Counted from the first letter of the stretch, positions 16,353 to 24,334 are shown. The stretch: 64,000 nt of DNA from Polynucleobacter sp. JS-Mosq-20-D10 (GCF_018687755.1 NZ_CP061305.1:1425099-1489098); one strand, 5' to 3'. The notes: generated by a model from the sequence alone, not told the origin. A program made the numbers and translations.

Positions 16353-17339
16353 ATGTTTGGGAATAAAAAATATAATTTAAGTAGACGTTTAGTTTTACTA
16401 GTAGGAGCGCTCACCCTTGCTTTGCCTCAATTAGCAACAGCGCAATCCTGGCCAACAAAGCCAATCAAATTAATTATTCCTTTTGCGGCCGGTGGTACTA
16501 CTGATATTCTTGGGCGACTCTTAGCCCAGCAGTTAACAAAAGATTTGGGGCAAAACGTCATTGTTGAAAATAAAGGTGGCGCTGGCGGCAATATCGCTGC
16601 CGAATTTGTAGCGCAAGCGCCCGCAGATGGCTACACCATCATGCTTGCCTCCGGAAGTATGCTTACCGTGAATCCTAGTTTATATAAAAAGTTGCCGGTC
16701 AACTACAGCAAGGATTTTGTGAACATTACTAATGTTGCTAGCGGCCCAATGCTGCTATCTGTTAGCAGCAAAATCCCCGTTAAGAACTTAAATGAATTTA
16801 TTGCCTATGCAAAAACCAAAGATCTCAATTTTGGATCTGCGGGTATCGGTAGCCAGGTTCATATGGCTGGTGAGAACCTCACCTACGCAGCTAACATTCC
16901 CGCAACTCACGTACCTTACAAGGGTGAGTCTGCAGCCATTAACGATCTCGTAGCCGGTCAAATTGATTTCATGGTCGGTAATTTGACAGCTGCAACAGGG
17001 TTTGCAAAAACCGGACAAATTAAGCCAATTGCGGTTACTAGTTCAAAACGAGTTAAGCAGCTTCCTGATGTACCAACAGTGGCTGAAAGCGGTATCCCTG
17101 GTTTTGAAAGTACTGGTTGGTTTGGATTGGTTGCGCCAGCTAATACGCCCAAGGTGATTACCGATAAGATTTATGACGCTACCATAAAGGCAGTGAACTC
17201 GGAAGCCATGAAAAAGAGCTTGGATCTTAACGGCTTAACCCCGGTTATGAATTCTCAGAAAGACTTTGATGCTCAGATTAAAGCTGAGTTAGCCAATTGG
17301 GAGAAAGTGATTAAGGGGCGCAATATTAGCACTCAGTAA
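16353..17339 (+). CDS. Bug-family tripartite tricarboxylate transporter substrate-binding protein
   Basis: 328-residue periplasmic receptor of the Bug (TctC) family. It has a signal peptide (RRLVLLVGALTLALPQLATAQ) and the characteristic start of the mature part (WPTKPIKLIIPFAAGGTTDI), followed by GQNVIVENKGGAGGNIAAE and DVPTVAESGIPGF. Bug proteins bind carboxylates and related acids and feed them to TctAB-type permeases. No tctA or tctB lies in this window, so the receptor is an orphan here. Transcribed away from the ldh/suy operon with a strong GGAGG ribosome binding site. From memory, a TTT-type transporter has been linked to sulfolactate uptake in Chromohalobacter; a sulfonate ligand here is inferred. 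Confidence 0.9.
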   Translation: MFGNKKYNLSRRLVLLVGALTLALPQLATAQSWPTKPIKLIIPFAAGGTTDILGRLLAQQLTKDLGQNVIVENKGGAGGNIAAEFVAQAPADGYTIMLASGSMLTVNPSLYKKLPVNYSKDFVNITNVASGPMLLSVSSKIPVKNLNEFIAYAKTKDLNFGSAGIGSQVHMAGENLTYAANIPATHVPYKGESAAINDLVAGQIDFMVGNLTAATGFAKTGQIKPIAVTSSKRVKQLPDVPTVAESGIPGFESTGWFGLVAPANTPKVITDKIYDATIKAVNSEAMKKSLDLNGLTPVMNSQKDFDAQIKAELANWEKVIKGRNISTQ

Positions 17340-17357
17340 TCATTGCTAGCGGGATAT

Positions 17358-17385
17358 AAAAAGCGAGGATTCATCCTCGCTTTTT
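17358..17385. terminator. Bidirectional terminator between Bug and TauE genes
   Basis: AAAAAGCGAGGAT-TC-ATCCTCGCTTTTT is a perfect 13-bp stem with A and T runs at both ends, placed between the convergent Bug (+) and TauE (-) genes. It can terminate transcription from both sides. Confidence 0.9.
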
Positions 17386-17403
17386 ATTTGCCTAGAAAAT
17401 ATT

Positions 17404-18147
17404 TTATGTAATCTGTCTAAGCAACAACATTGAACCCGCAAACACCAATATTGATCCATAGGCGATACGCATAGAAGCATTGCTAAGTTTAGTGTGAACA
17501 TGGGAGCCTGCCCAAATTCCCAAGAAAGTCACTGGCAGTAGGCAAACCGCAAGGCCGATTACCTCCCAGCTCAAGATGAGTCCCGTAACTAGCATTAAGG
17601 TTAGCCGCAAAAATGTCAGCATAAAAATAGCGAATGCCATCGTTGCACGAAGCACCTTGGGATTATTAATTCTTAAACCGAGGTAAGAGACGTACACCGG
17701 TCCCCCTGTAGCAAAAAGGGCTGTAAATACACCACCAAAGAATCCAAATGGTACTGCCCACCATTTTTTAATCGGATCTCTGGACTCGATATTTCTCTGA
17801 ACCAAAACACGAATACCGTTAATGGCTGCAAATAGCCCAAGAATTAACAGCAAGGGCTCGCTTGGTGCTCTTATCAATAAAAAAATACCCAATATCATTC
17901 CGATTAAGCTAAAAGGAAATAGCCATTTCAATTCTTGAATGTTTGCATCGCCGGATGACTTCCTGCCGACATAAAGTGAGGCGCAGATATCAATGATGAC
18001 CATCATTGGTACCACAACCTTTAGCGGATACATCTGAACCAATAGAGGTACAGATACTATTGACGAGCCGAATCCAGAAATGCCAAAGATGAAGAATCCG
18101 CAAAGAACTATTAAAGCTGCTAGCGCTAATGAGGCTGGCTCAATCAA
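17404..18147 (-). CDS. TauE/SafE family anion (sulfite/sulfonate) exporter
   Basis: 247-residue membrane protein with about eight hydrophobic segments and the paired TauE/SafE repeats: FGISGFGSSIVSVPLLV near the N-terminus and FGFFGGVFTALFATGGPVYV in the middle. Family members export sulfite or sulfoacetate or move other anions. It starts 10 bp after the end of the SDH-like flavoprotein gene, so it is the last gene of the seven-gene frd/fum operon. A sulfur-anion carrier co-transcribed with SDH-like and fumarase-like enzymes is the main hint that this operon handles sulfonates. Substrate not proven. Confidence 0.87.
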   Translation of the reverse strand: MIEPASLALAALIVLCGFFIFGISGFGSSIVSVPLLVQMYPLKVVVPMMVIIDICASLYVGRKSSGDANIQELKWLFPFSLIGMILGIFLLIRAPSEPLLLILGLFAAINGIRVLVQRNIESRDPIKKWWAVPFGFFGGVFTALFATGGPVYVSYLGLRINNPKVLRATMAFAIFMLTFLRLTLMLVTGLILSWEVIGLAVCLLPVTFLGIWAGSHVHTKLSNASMRIAYGSILVFAGSMLLLRQIT

Positions 18148-18157
18148 TTCAAAAATA

Positions 18158-19876
18158 TTAAGCCTCTACTAAGACTGTCTCGCCCGGCTTGACCATCGTA
18201 AATTGAACGGGTCTATTTTCAATTTTTAAACCTCGAGATTGCAGATGGACTGCCGTGAAATAAGAGTCTTCCAAAGATCCTGCATCAGGAAAATCCTCGC
18301 GATAGTGTGCCCCTCTTGAGTTTTCACGAGAAAGAGCGGCCTCTGTGACAGACTTGCTCACCAAAATGAGATTATTTAGATTCATCCAATCCTGCCATGT
18401 AACACTGTACTGCCTTTGAATGTCACCCACTCCCATTTGGTTTAACTGCTGACCTAACTGATCTAACTTGCTACGAGCACGCAATAAACTGTCTTTAGTT
18501 CTAGATATACCTACGTCATCCCACATGCACTCTGCAAGAGCATCTCGAATCGATTCGATATCACCTGCTGGCCGCTCTAATGGAGCCTCATGCGCTGTAA
18601 TGCTCATGCGCACCTCATCCATATTGCACTCTTGTAAAGTTTGAGACATCACCCAATGTGCCATTTCCTCGCCAGCTATACCGCCATATACCGTTGAGTT
18701 TGCAACACCATTGCCGCCAAGGCGATTTGCTCCGTGAACACCGCCGGTATCTTCTCCGGCCGCAAAAAGTCCTGGCAATTCAGTGCTGCAATCTTTCTTG
18801 AATATAAGACCACCCATCATGTAATGCGCAGTTGGAACCACCTCTACTAGATCTCCTGCCAAATCAAAGCCACTGTCAGCACATCGCTCGACCATACCTT
18901 TAAATAGCTTGCGCACATTATCAGGACCTAAGTGACTCATCTGAATATAGACACCGCCGTTCGGAGTTGCTCTACCGGCTCTTATTTCAGAATTAATAGA
19001 TCTAGAAACAATGTCTCGTGTAGCGCGCTCATTACGCGGATCATAGTTACCCATGAAGCGCTCTTGATTTCCATTCAAGAGATAGCCACCAGCGCCACGT
19101 AAACCCTCCTCTAGAACTGTACCCGTCATACGAGTGTCTAAGCCAGCGAGAAGTCCGGTTGGGTGAAATTGCACCATCTCCATGTCGCGCAAAGTAAGAC
19201 CCGCACGAAGTGCCATGGCTAGGCCGTCACAACTCTTGTCACCCGAAGGTGTGTGGTACTTGTACATTGTTGGTCCGCCACCTGTAGCTAACAAAACCGC
19301 TTTAGCTCGTACCAGTGTGAACTGACCAGTCGTCATATTGAGCATTAATACACCAGCGAGTGACTTTCCATCCACGCTATGGATTAACTCAACCGCCCTA
19401 TGCTCCTCAAGACGGTGAATTCCTCTAGCCCACACTTGCTCAGCCAGTCGACTGATAATTTCAATTCCAGTTAAATCGCCCTTGTGGACAGTGCGGTCAA
19501 AAGTTTGTCCTGCAAACGCTTTTTGATGAACTGTGCCATCTGGATTGCGATCAAAGAAGCAGCCGAGCTCATTCTCAAGCTCACGAATGCGTTCAACCGC
19601 CTTACTTACCAACGTCCAGGCTAACTCTTGGTCTGACAACCATTTACCACCCTCGATTGTGTCCATAAAATGACGTTCAACAGAGTCCCCCTCTGCCAGT
19701 GCAACGTTATAGCCACCTTGCACCATTCGAGTACAACCGCATTTACCTAGCAATCCCTTTACAGCAATAGTGATATGTAGATTTGGATTGGTTTGGTGGG
19801 CGTGCAGAGCCGCAAAAAGTCCTGCACCACCAGAACCTAGAATAAGAATGTCTGTCTCAAGAGTGCTGATATTCAT
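18158..19876 (-). CDS. Succinate dehydrogenase/fumarate reductase-like flavoprotein subunit
   Basis: 572-residue FAD protein of the SdhA/FrdA family. The dinucleotide site LILGSGGAGLFAALHA is at residues 11-26. Active-site landmarks are present: QFHPTG (His238), RATRDIVSRS (Arg287), PTAHYMMGG (His351) and HGANRLGGNG (Arg385). Two departures stand out. The residue matching the covalent-FAD histidine (SHT...QGG) is Cys48 in KCGCTRMVQGG. The substrate-binding Thr before the conserved Glu appears to be Glu256 (VLEEGLRG). FAD is therefore probably non-covalent and the substrate pocket altered. The start overlaps the preceding hydratase subunit (ATGA, 19873-19876). Acts with FrdB and two anchors on the inner membrane. 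Fumarate reductase, succinate dehydrogenase or a sulfonate analogue dehydrogenase are all possible. Confidence 0.85.
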   Translation of the reverse strand: MNISTLETDILILGSGGAGLFAALHAHQTNPNLHITIAVKGLLGKCGCTRMVQGGYNVALAEGDSVERHFMDTIEGGKWLSDQELAWTLVSKAVERIRELENELGCFFDRNPDGTVHQKAFAGQTFDRTVHKGDLTGIEIISRLAEQVWARGIHRLEEHRAVELIHSVDGKSLAGVLMLNMTTGQFTLVRAKAVLLATGGGPTMYKYHTPSGDKSCDGLAMALRAGLTLRDMEMVQFHPTGLLAGLDTRMTGTVLEEGLRGAGGYLLNGNQERFMGNYDPRNERATRDIVSRSINSEIRAGRATPNGGVYIQMSHLGPDNVRKLFKGMVERCADSGFDLAGDLVEVVPTAHYMMGGLIFKKDCSTELPGLFAAGEDTGGVHGANRLGGNGVANSTVYGGIAGEEMAHWVMSQTLQECNMDEVRMSITAHEAPLERPAGDIESIRDALAECMWDDVGISRTKDSLLRARSKLDQLGQQLNQMGVGDIQRQYSVTWQDWMNLNNLILVSKSVTEAALSRENSRGAHYREDFPDAGSLEDSYFTAVHLQSRGLKIENRPVQFTMVKPGETVLVEA

Positions 19877-20484
19877 AAGGAAATTCCTAAGCTCTTTAAT
19901 ACCGCCTCTTTGTTACGCGCAACATCACTTTTCACTTCTTGATAAATACTGCCACCATGACTATCCATTGCCACTAGCAAAGGGCCAAAGTCTTTAATCT
20001 TGAAGCGCCACAGAGACTCTGGATTGAGATCATCCATGTCAACGTCTTCAATTTGCTCAATCCAGGTTGTCTCAAGTGCTGCTGTACCTCCAATAATTGC
20101 CAGATACACGCCACCAATTACCTGAAACGCTGCGGCAGATTCTTCCCGCATACCGCCCTTACCTACAATCATTCGAACACCATTTTCAGTCATCAATGGG
20201 CGAGTAAAGCGCTCCATGCGATCTGAGGTAGTGGTGCCAATGCAGATGGGTTGGTATCCAGCCGGAAACTCCACACTCACAGGCACCTTGCGCACATTCG
20301 GCGCCGTATGAATCACTGCATGACCATTGAGATCAAAGCGAGTTTTTCGACCCTTATCAAACATATGAATCTGCGTAGCATCCCGAATACCAAATAAAGT
20401 ATTTTGAAGAGTCACTGTGTCATTAATACGCAGCTTTCGAATATCCGATTCGCTAACAGGAGTTGGAAGGTTATAGTGGGCCAT
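19873..20484 (-). CDS. Class I fumarase-like hydro-lyase, beta subunit
   Basis: 203 residues, the C-terminal (FumA-C / TtdB-like) part of iron-sulfur fumarases as a separate subunit. It carries IGTTTSDRMERF (family motif G-x-T-T-S-x-R-M, residues 83-90) and MIVGKGGM further on. It lies 8 bp after the alpha-subunit gene and overlaps the flavoprotein gene by 4 bp. Two-subunit members include fumarases and L(+)-tartrate dehydratase, and the sequence alone does not decide between C4 acids and a sulfonated analogue. Cytoplasmic. Confidence 0.87.
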   Translation of the reverse strand: MAHYNLPTPVSESDIRKLRINDTVTLQNTLFGIRDATQIHMFDKGRKTRFDLNGHAVIHTAPNVRKVPVSVEFPAGYQPICIGTTTSDRMERFTRPLMTENGVRMIVGKGGMREESAAAFQVIGGVYLAIIGGTAALETTWIEQIEDVDMDDLNPESLWRFKIKDFGPLLVAMDSHGGSIYQEVKSDVARNKEAVLKSLGISL

Positions 20485-20492
20485 CTTGATTC

Positions 20493-21368
20493 CTAGAATC
20501 CGTAAGTCACACCATCAGGCGTGAAGGTTGCTCGCGCTCTACGCGCTGAGTGACACTGCATATTGACAGCTACTGGATTTAAGGTGATGTGAGTATGGGC
20601 AAGCTCTATATGCACGGCAAACGCTGTGCCATCACCACCCAAGCCTTGAGGGCCAATACCCAATTTATTCACGGCAGCAGTTAATTCTTGCTCTAACTTG
20701 GCGCCTTCTTCATCGCTGCATACGCTACCCAATGCTCTTGTAGCGGCACGCTTAGCCATGGCAACACATTGCTCAGAGGTGCCACCGATACCAACACCGA
20801 CGATGGTTGGCGGACAAGTCTTGCCTCCCGCAGAAACAACGCTCTCGATAACAAATGCTTTAACGCCATTAATTCCATCAGCAGGAATAGCCATCTTCAA
20901 AAAGGAATTGTTTTCTGAACCACTACCTTTGGGAACCATCTCGATTTCAATCATCTCTTCATCATCACAAAAATCGATGCTGATTGCCGGCATATCAATA
21001 CCGCAAGATGTGTGATTATTCTTGCGCGTAATCGGATGTACTACAGAAGATCGCAATGGGTATTCAGTAGTTGCACGCTCGCAACCTTTACGAATCGCCG
21101 CCTTGAGCTCCATGCCATCAAGCTGCACATTACGACCAATCTTGACTTTGTAAATTGGCAAACCAGTATCTTGGCAAAGTAGATTATCCTCGCGCTCTGC
21201 AACAGCTATGTTGGTGATCATGGTTTTGAGGACCACCTGTGCACGTGCATCTGATTCGCCCCGATTTAAGCGCTCAATACCCGCTTTGACATCATCTGGC
21301 AGCACTTTTAAGGCGCGAATATAGAGCTCCTTGCAAGCCTCCTCAACTGCTTTCATTTGCAACCGCAT
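20493..21368 (-). CDS. Class I fumarase-like hydro-lyase, alpha subunit ([4Fe-4S])
   Basis: 291 residues, the catalytic N-terminal part of class I fumarases. Likely cluster ligands are Cys65 (NLLCQDTGLPI), Cys185 (KTCPPTIVGVGIGG) and Cys272 (QCHSARRA). The stretch NHTSCGIDMPAISIDF resembles fumarases more than E. coli TtdA, which I recall differing here, but I cannot exclude tartrate dehydratase. Members add water across an activated trans double bond (fumarate to malate). The same chemistry on 3-sulfoacrylate would give 3-sulfolactate, the SuyAB substrate next door; this is inference. The start may instead be the Met at 21356. Confidence 0.87.
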   Translation of the reverse strand: MRLQMKAVEEACKELYIRALKVLPDDVKAGIERLNRGESDARAQVVLKTMITNIAVAEREDNLLCQDTGLPIYKVKIGRNVQLDGMELKAAIRKGCERATTEYPLRSSVVHPITRKNNHTSCGIDMPAISIDFCDDEEMIEIEMVPKGSGSENNSFLKMAIPADGINGVKAFVIESVVSAGGKTCPPTIVGVGIGGTSEQCVAMAKRAATRALGSVCSDEEGAKLEQELTAAVNKLGIGPQGLGGDGTAFAVHIELAHTHITLNPVAVNMQCHSARRARATFTPDGVTYGF

Positions 21369-21379
21369 AAATTACCCAA

Positions 21380-21739
21380 TCAATTTGCCAAATACAAAAA
21401 TAGAAGGCCGCAAGTAATACCAAACAAAATAGCTACTTGGGTCCAAGCCTTACGCAATCCGCGCCATGAGCCAAACTCAATCATGATGAGTCGAATTCCG
21501 CCCACTAAATGGATCGCTAACAAAATAACCAACGCCCACTCTCCGAATTTAAAAGCCCAAAAATCCGTTAAGCCCAGATAGCGCTCAAACCCACTGGCGC
21601 CACGCAAAGACTGAGACAGCATTAAGAAATGTAAGGGGATGAAGCAAGCGAGTAGCAGTCCGGAGAAGCGATGGCATGCATAAGCAAAGTAGGAGAGATG
21701 AGACTTCGCGCGTAAATCGAGCTTTGGCCTCGGGCTCAT
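21380..21739 (-). CDS. SdhC-like cytochrome b membrane anchor of the frd/sdh-like complex
   Basis: 119 residues with three membrane segments. It has the SdhC landmarks HRFSG (residues 23-27, quinone-site Ser/Arg region) and HLVGGIRLIMIEFG, whose His77 is the expected haem ligand. The start overlaps the stop of the second anchor gene (ATGA at 21736-21739), and the hydratase alpha gene follows 11 bp later. The anchor makes the complex quinone-linked, unlike soluble periplasmic fumarate reductases. Confidence 0.85.
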   Translation of the reverse strand: MSPRPKLDLRAKSHLSYFAYACHRFSGLLLACFIPLHFLMLSQSLRGASGFERYLGLTDFWAFKFGEWALVILLAIHLVGGIRLIMIEFGSWRGLRKAWTQVAILFGITCGLLFLYLAN

Positions 21740-22086
21740 AACGCACCTCCGGTATAGACGCCAATCACTGCTGTGGTTCCAAGAATGAGAATCAGGATTG
21801 CTAGGAGCGAAGATAGGGTCTTAGAAATGAATCCCTTAGAAAACGTTTCTTCGAGAATATTGGCCAAGCCAATAGGCGCATGTACAAAGCAGGCTAAAAC
21901 AAAAATCTCATAAAAAATAGCAAAAGCAATATTGCCTTGAGTACGCCCCAGAATTTCCTCAGCAGTTAAGCCGCCGCGTATTGCATAAAAAATGATGACC
22001 AGGTGGATACTGACGCAAAGACCTAAAACCATGGCGCTGATTCTTTGGGCATACCAAAGCTTTGCCTGCATCACGGCTTGACTCAT
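21736..22086 (-). CDS. Second membrane anchor subunit of the frd/sdh-like complex
   Basis: 116 residues from the ATG at 22086, which overlaps the frdB stop in an ATGA arrangement; the frame is open back to 22098. Three membrane segments are visible. AQRISAMVLGLCVSIHLV (residues 13-30) resembles the Arg/Ser quinone region of SdhC-type anchors, and His69 (FVHAPIGLANILEE) could be a haem ligand. With the SdhC-like neighbour this gives a two-anchor complex. The SdhC, SdhD or FrdC/D naming is not decided by sequence. Confidence 0.8.
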   Translation of the reverse strand: MSQAVMQAKLWYAQRISAMVLGLCVSIHLVIIFYAIRGGLTAEEILGRTQGNIAFAIFYEIFVLACFVHAPIGLANILEETFSKGFISKTLSSLLAILILILGTTAVIGVYTGGAL

Positions 22087-22814
22087 AACTTGCCCCACTT
22101 GCTTCCTCGCACAGCAGCTCTTGCTACTAACTTTTTCAAGCCAGCAATACTAGCCGTAGGTTCAAGCTTCTTAGGGCAACGCTCTGTACAGGATCCCTGC
22201 GTATGACATGCGTGGCAACCTTCATCACCAGCAACAGCACGAAGTCGATCTAATTGCTGCACATCACGCACATCATTCGTTAAGGTCCAAGCACGATTCA
22301 AGGCGGCTGGCCCGAGGTAGTTAGGGCGGCTCTGAACAACTTCACAGGAGGAATAGCACACTGCACAACCAATACATTCGATACCAGCATTGGCTAATTG
22401 ACGTTCAGGTGACTGCGGCTCTACTCTTGCAAAATCATCATGACGGGTTTTATCCCCCTTGAAGAAACCAACCGCACCCTTCCACTTATTAAAGAACTCT
22501 CGCATATCTGTAGCAAGGTCTTTAATGACTGGCAGATTATTCAGAGGGGCAATCTCCAGGGAATCCCCTTCAACAATTTTGGAAACGTGAGTACGACAGG
22601 TCCAGCGAGCAACGCCGTTCACTGTCATGGCGCAAGAACCACACATACCTACCCGACAAGCGAATCGGTAGCTGAGAGTTGGATCTAGCTTACGCTGAAT
22701 AAAGGTAACGACATCCAGCACCGTTTGATTTGGATTTCGAGGCACCAAATACTCAACAAACTCACCCTCTTGAGCGCCGCGCCAGACTTTTACTTTGAGA
22801 TCTGTATTAGACAT
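22083..22814 (-). CDS. Succinate dehydrogenase/fumarate reductase-like iron-sulfur subunit
   Basis: 243 residues with all three cluster sites of the SdhB/FrdB family: [2Fe-2S] Cys53, 58, 61 and 73 (ACRVGMCGSC...C), [4Fe-4S] CIGCAVCYSSC at 147-157, and a third site CHACHTQGSCTERCP at 200-214. It passes electrons between the flavoprotein and the membrane anchors. First gene of the operon frdB-anchor-anchor-fum alpha-fum beta-frdA-tauE, divergent from the LysR gene. The order, with fumarase inserted between the anchors and flavoprotein, is unlike housekeeping sdhCDAB. Confidence 0.88.
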   Translation of the reverse strand: MSNTDLKVKVWRGAQEGEFVEYLVPRNPNQTVLDVVTFIQRKLDPTLSYRFACRVGMCGSCAMTVNGVARWTCRTHVSKIVEGDSLEIAPLNNLPVIKDLATDMREFFNKWKGAVGFFKGDKTRHDDFARVEPQSPERQLANAGIECIGCAVCYSSCEVVQSRPNYLGPAALNRAWTLTNDVRDVQQLDRLRAVAGDEGCHACHTQGSCTERCPKKLEPTASIAGLKKLVARAAVRGSKWGKL

Positions 22815-22896
22815 GAACTCATTATATCGATAGATAGTAAAAAATAAATCGAATATAATTTTCTACGAGATAAAAAAATACTTTATATTTAAACCC
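22815..22896. promoter_or_regulatory. Divergent promoter region frdB / lysR
   Basis: 82 bp, very A/T-rich, between the two starts. It contains the palindrome TATCGATA (22825-22832) followed by GATAGTA, and ATCGAATATAATTTTCTACGAGAT (described here as an imperfect ATCGA/CGAGAT pair about 12 bp apart), a layout that could suit a LysR-type site. Exact promoter boxes cannot be assigned. Confidence 0.5.
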
Positions 22897-23796
22897 ATGT
22901 CTAGCATTCGAGTACTCAAGAACTTCCTGGCTATTTCAAGGCATAAGAGCGTGGCAGCCGCTGCACGTGAAATAGGCCTTACGGCTGCTGCCGCAGGACA
23001 GCAATTGCAACTGTTAGAAGCAGATATTGGTGTTGAGCTATTTGATAGAACCAAACGCTCCATGACCCTCAATCACCATGGCAGATCATTGGTTGAACCA
23101 ATTCAGGAAATTATTGTCCGCTACGAGGCCTTGGGGTCAGACTTTAAATCCGAACTCAGTGGCACTATTGTTCTAGGCGCACTGGTCTCAACCTTAATGG
23201 GTGCCTTTGGAAATACATTGAATGAGCTCAAGCAGAACTATCCAGAACTTGAAATTAAACTCATTGCAGGTCTTTCTAGTAACTTTCTGGAGCAAGTAAT
23301 CGAAGGTAGCCTGGATGCAGCAATAGTGACTGAGTCACCCTATGTATTACCCCAAAATATTCAATGGACCGAACTATATACAGAGCCTATGATTGTGATC
23401 TATCCGGCAATCAAAAATAAAAAAGGATTTACACCAAAGGAGTTGGCAAATCAATTTCCATTTATCCGTTTTGAGCGAAACACATGGACTGGCCACCTCG
23501 TAGATCAAACCATTCGGGCAAATAAATTAAATATTAAAGAAGGTATGGAGCTCAATTCAGTAGAGGCGATTATTGAGCTTGTAAGACAGGGGCTTGGGTA
23601 TTCCATTGTTCCCAAGCTAGCTAACGTCTCTTGGGAAAATGACCGCCAATTAAAGATATCTGAATTGCCTGGAAAAACAATTTACCGAAAAGTTGGCTTA
23701 CTAGAAAAACGTAAACATTCTCGTGAAAATATTACCCAAGAGATTAAGAAATACTTCTTAGATGAAGTTATTACAAAAAGAAAAACCACCCCGTAG
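22897..23796 (+). CDS. LysR-family transcriptional regulator
   Basis: 299 residues. N-terminal helix-turn-helix at about 1-60 (LAISRHKSVAAAAREIGLTA, LFDRTKRSMTLNHHG) followed by a LysR substrate-binding domain (about 90-290). It is transcribed divergently from the frd/fum/tauE operon, the standard arrangement for a LysR regulator of its neighbours. The inducer is unknown; a dicarboxylate or sulfonate substrate of the operon is likely by position. The end of the gene overlaps a hairpin. Confidence 0.9.
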   Translation: MSSIRVLKNFLAISRHKSVAAAAREIGLTAAAAGQQLQLLEADIGVELFDRTKRSMTLNHHGRSLVEPIQEIIVRYEALGSDFKSELSGTIVLGALVSTLMGAFGNTLNELKQNYPELEIKLIAGLSSNFLEQVIEGSLDAAIVTESPYVLPQNIQWTELYTEPMIVIYPAIKNKKGFTPKELANQFPFIRFERNTWTGHLVDQTIRANKLNIKEGMELNSVEAIIELVRQGLGYSIVPKLANVSWENDRQLKISELPGKTIYRKVGLLEKRKHSRENITQEIKKYFLDEVITKRKTTP

Positions 23797-23804
23797 GGTG
23801 GTTT
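23775..23804 (-). terminator. Terminator hairpin at the lysR 3' end, minus-strand polarity
   Basis: A perfect 9-bp stem (AAACCACCC / GGGTGGTTT) with loop CGTA overlaps the last codons of lysR. On the minus strand it is followed by TTTTTCTTTTT-like sequence, so it best terminates transcripts coming from the Rap1a-like/DUF3300 side. The plus strand lacks a T run. Confidence 0.7.
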
Positions 23805-23948
23805 GAAAGAAAAACTATGGAGGTACTGCCTAAGAATGAACAACAACTTCATCGTATTCCAGTGAAAGCCTACCCCAATGAAGTATTGCTTACTTAATGT
23901 GCGCAATGCCTTACATTGGTGCAATGGGTGTTAGTGCCTAAGCACCCG

Positions 23949-24317
23949 CTATTTACAGGGATACTTTGCTTTAAAGAATCGATCCAGCGTCTTAGCTGCG
24001 CGCTCCTGATTGAATTGGGGGTTATTTTGATTCCAAGTCAGGAACTCCTGAAGAATGACTTCTCTTGTGCCAGTTTCCGATGAGAAGCAAATGCTCGGCT
24101 TTTGTTTTGAATTTCGGTTGGCAAGATAGGCCTGATAAACACCCTCGCCAAAGCCAAAGCAAAAGTTCTGCGCATCCGCATCGTTAAAATTTTTGCACAG
24201 CTCAACCAATGCAGCGGTAGATGCATCATTCTTAGGCAAGTCAGACTGAGCAAAAGTGTTTGCCTGCAACAGTAAGACCGCACCAATGACGAGTGAGATT
24301 GTCCGGAATAGTTTCAT
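23949..24317 (-). CDS. Rap1a/Tai family immunity-like periplasmic protein
   Basis: 122 residues with a clear signal peptide (LVIGAVLLLQANTFAQ). Four cysteines remain in the mature part (LCKNF, FCFGFGEGVYQAY, SICFS, YPC at the end), the pattern of the Rap1a/Tai fold. Named members protect against type VI secreted peptidoglycan amidases, but many genomes carry stand-alone homologues of unknown role. No effector gene or T6SS gene is visible here. It is 17 bp downstream of a DUF3300 lipoprotein gene and possibly co-transcribed. Confidence 0.65.
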   Translation of the reverse strand: MKLFRTISLVIGAVLLLQANTFAQSDLPKNDASTAALVELCKNFNDADAQNFCFGFGEGVYQAYLANRNSKQKPSICFSSETGTREVILQEFLTWNQNNPQFNQERAAKTLDRFFKAKYPCK

Positions 24318-24334
24318 AGTGTCTTCTTTAAAGA

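Noticed and set aside
19873..21368. L(+)-tartrate dehydratase TtdAB
   Set aside because: Subunit sizes fit, but the alpha subunit stretch around NHTSCGIDMP is unlike E. coli TtdA as I recall, and no tartrate transporter is adjacent. Not fully excluded.
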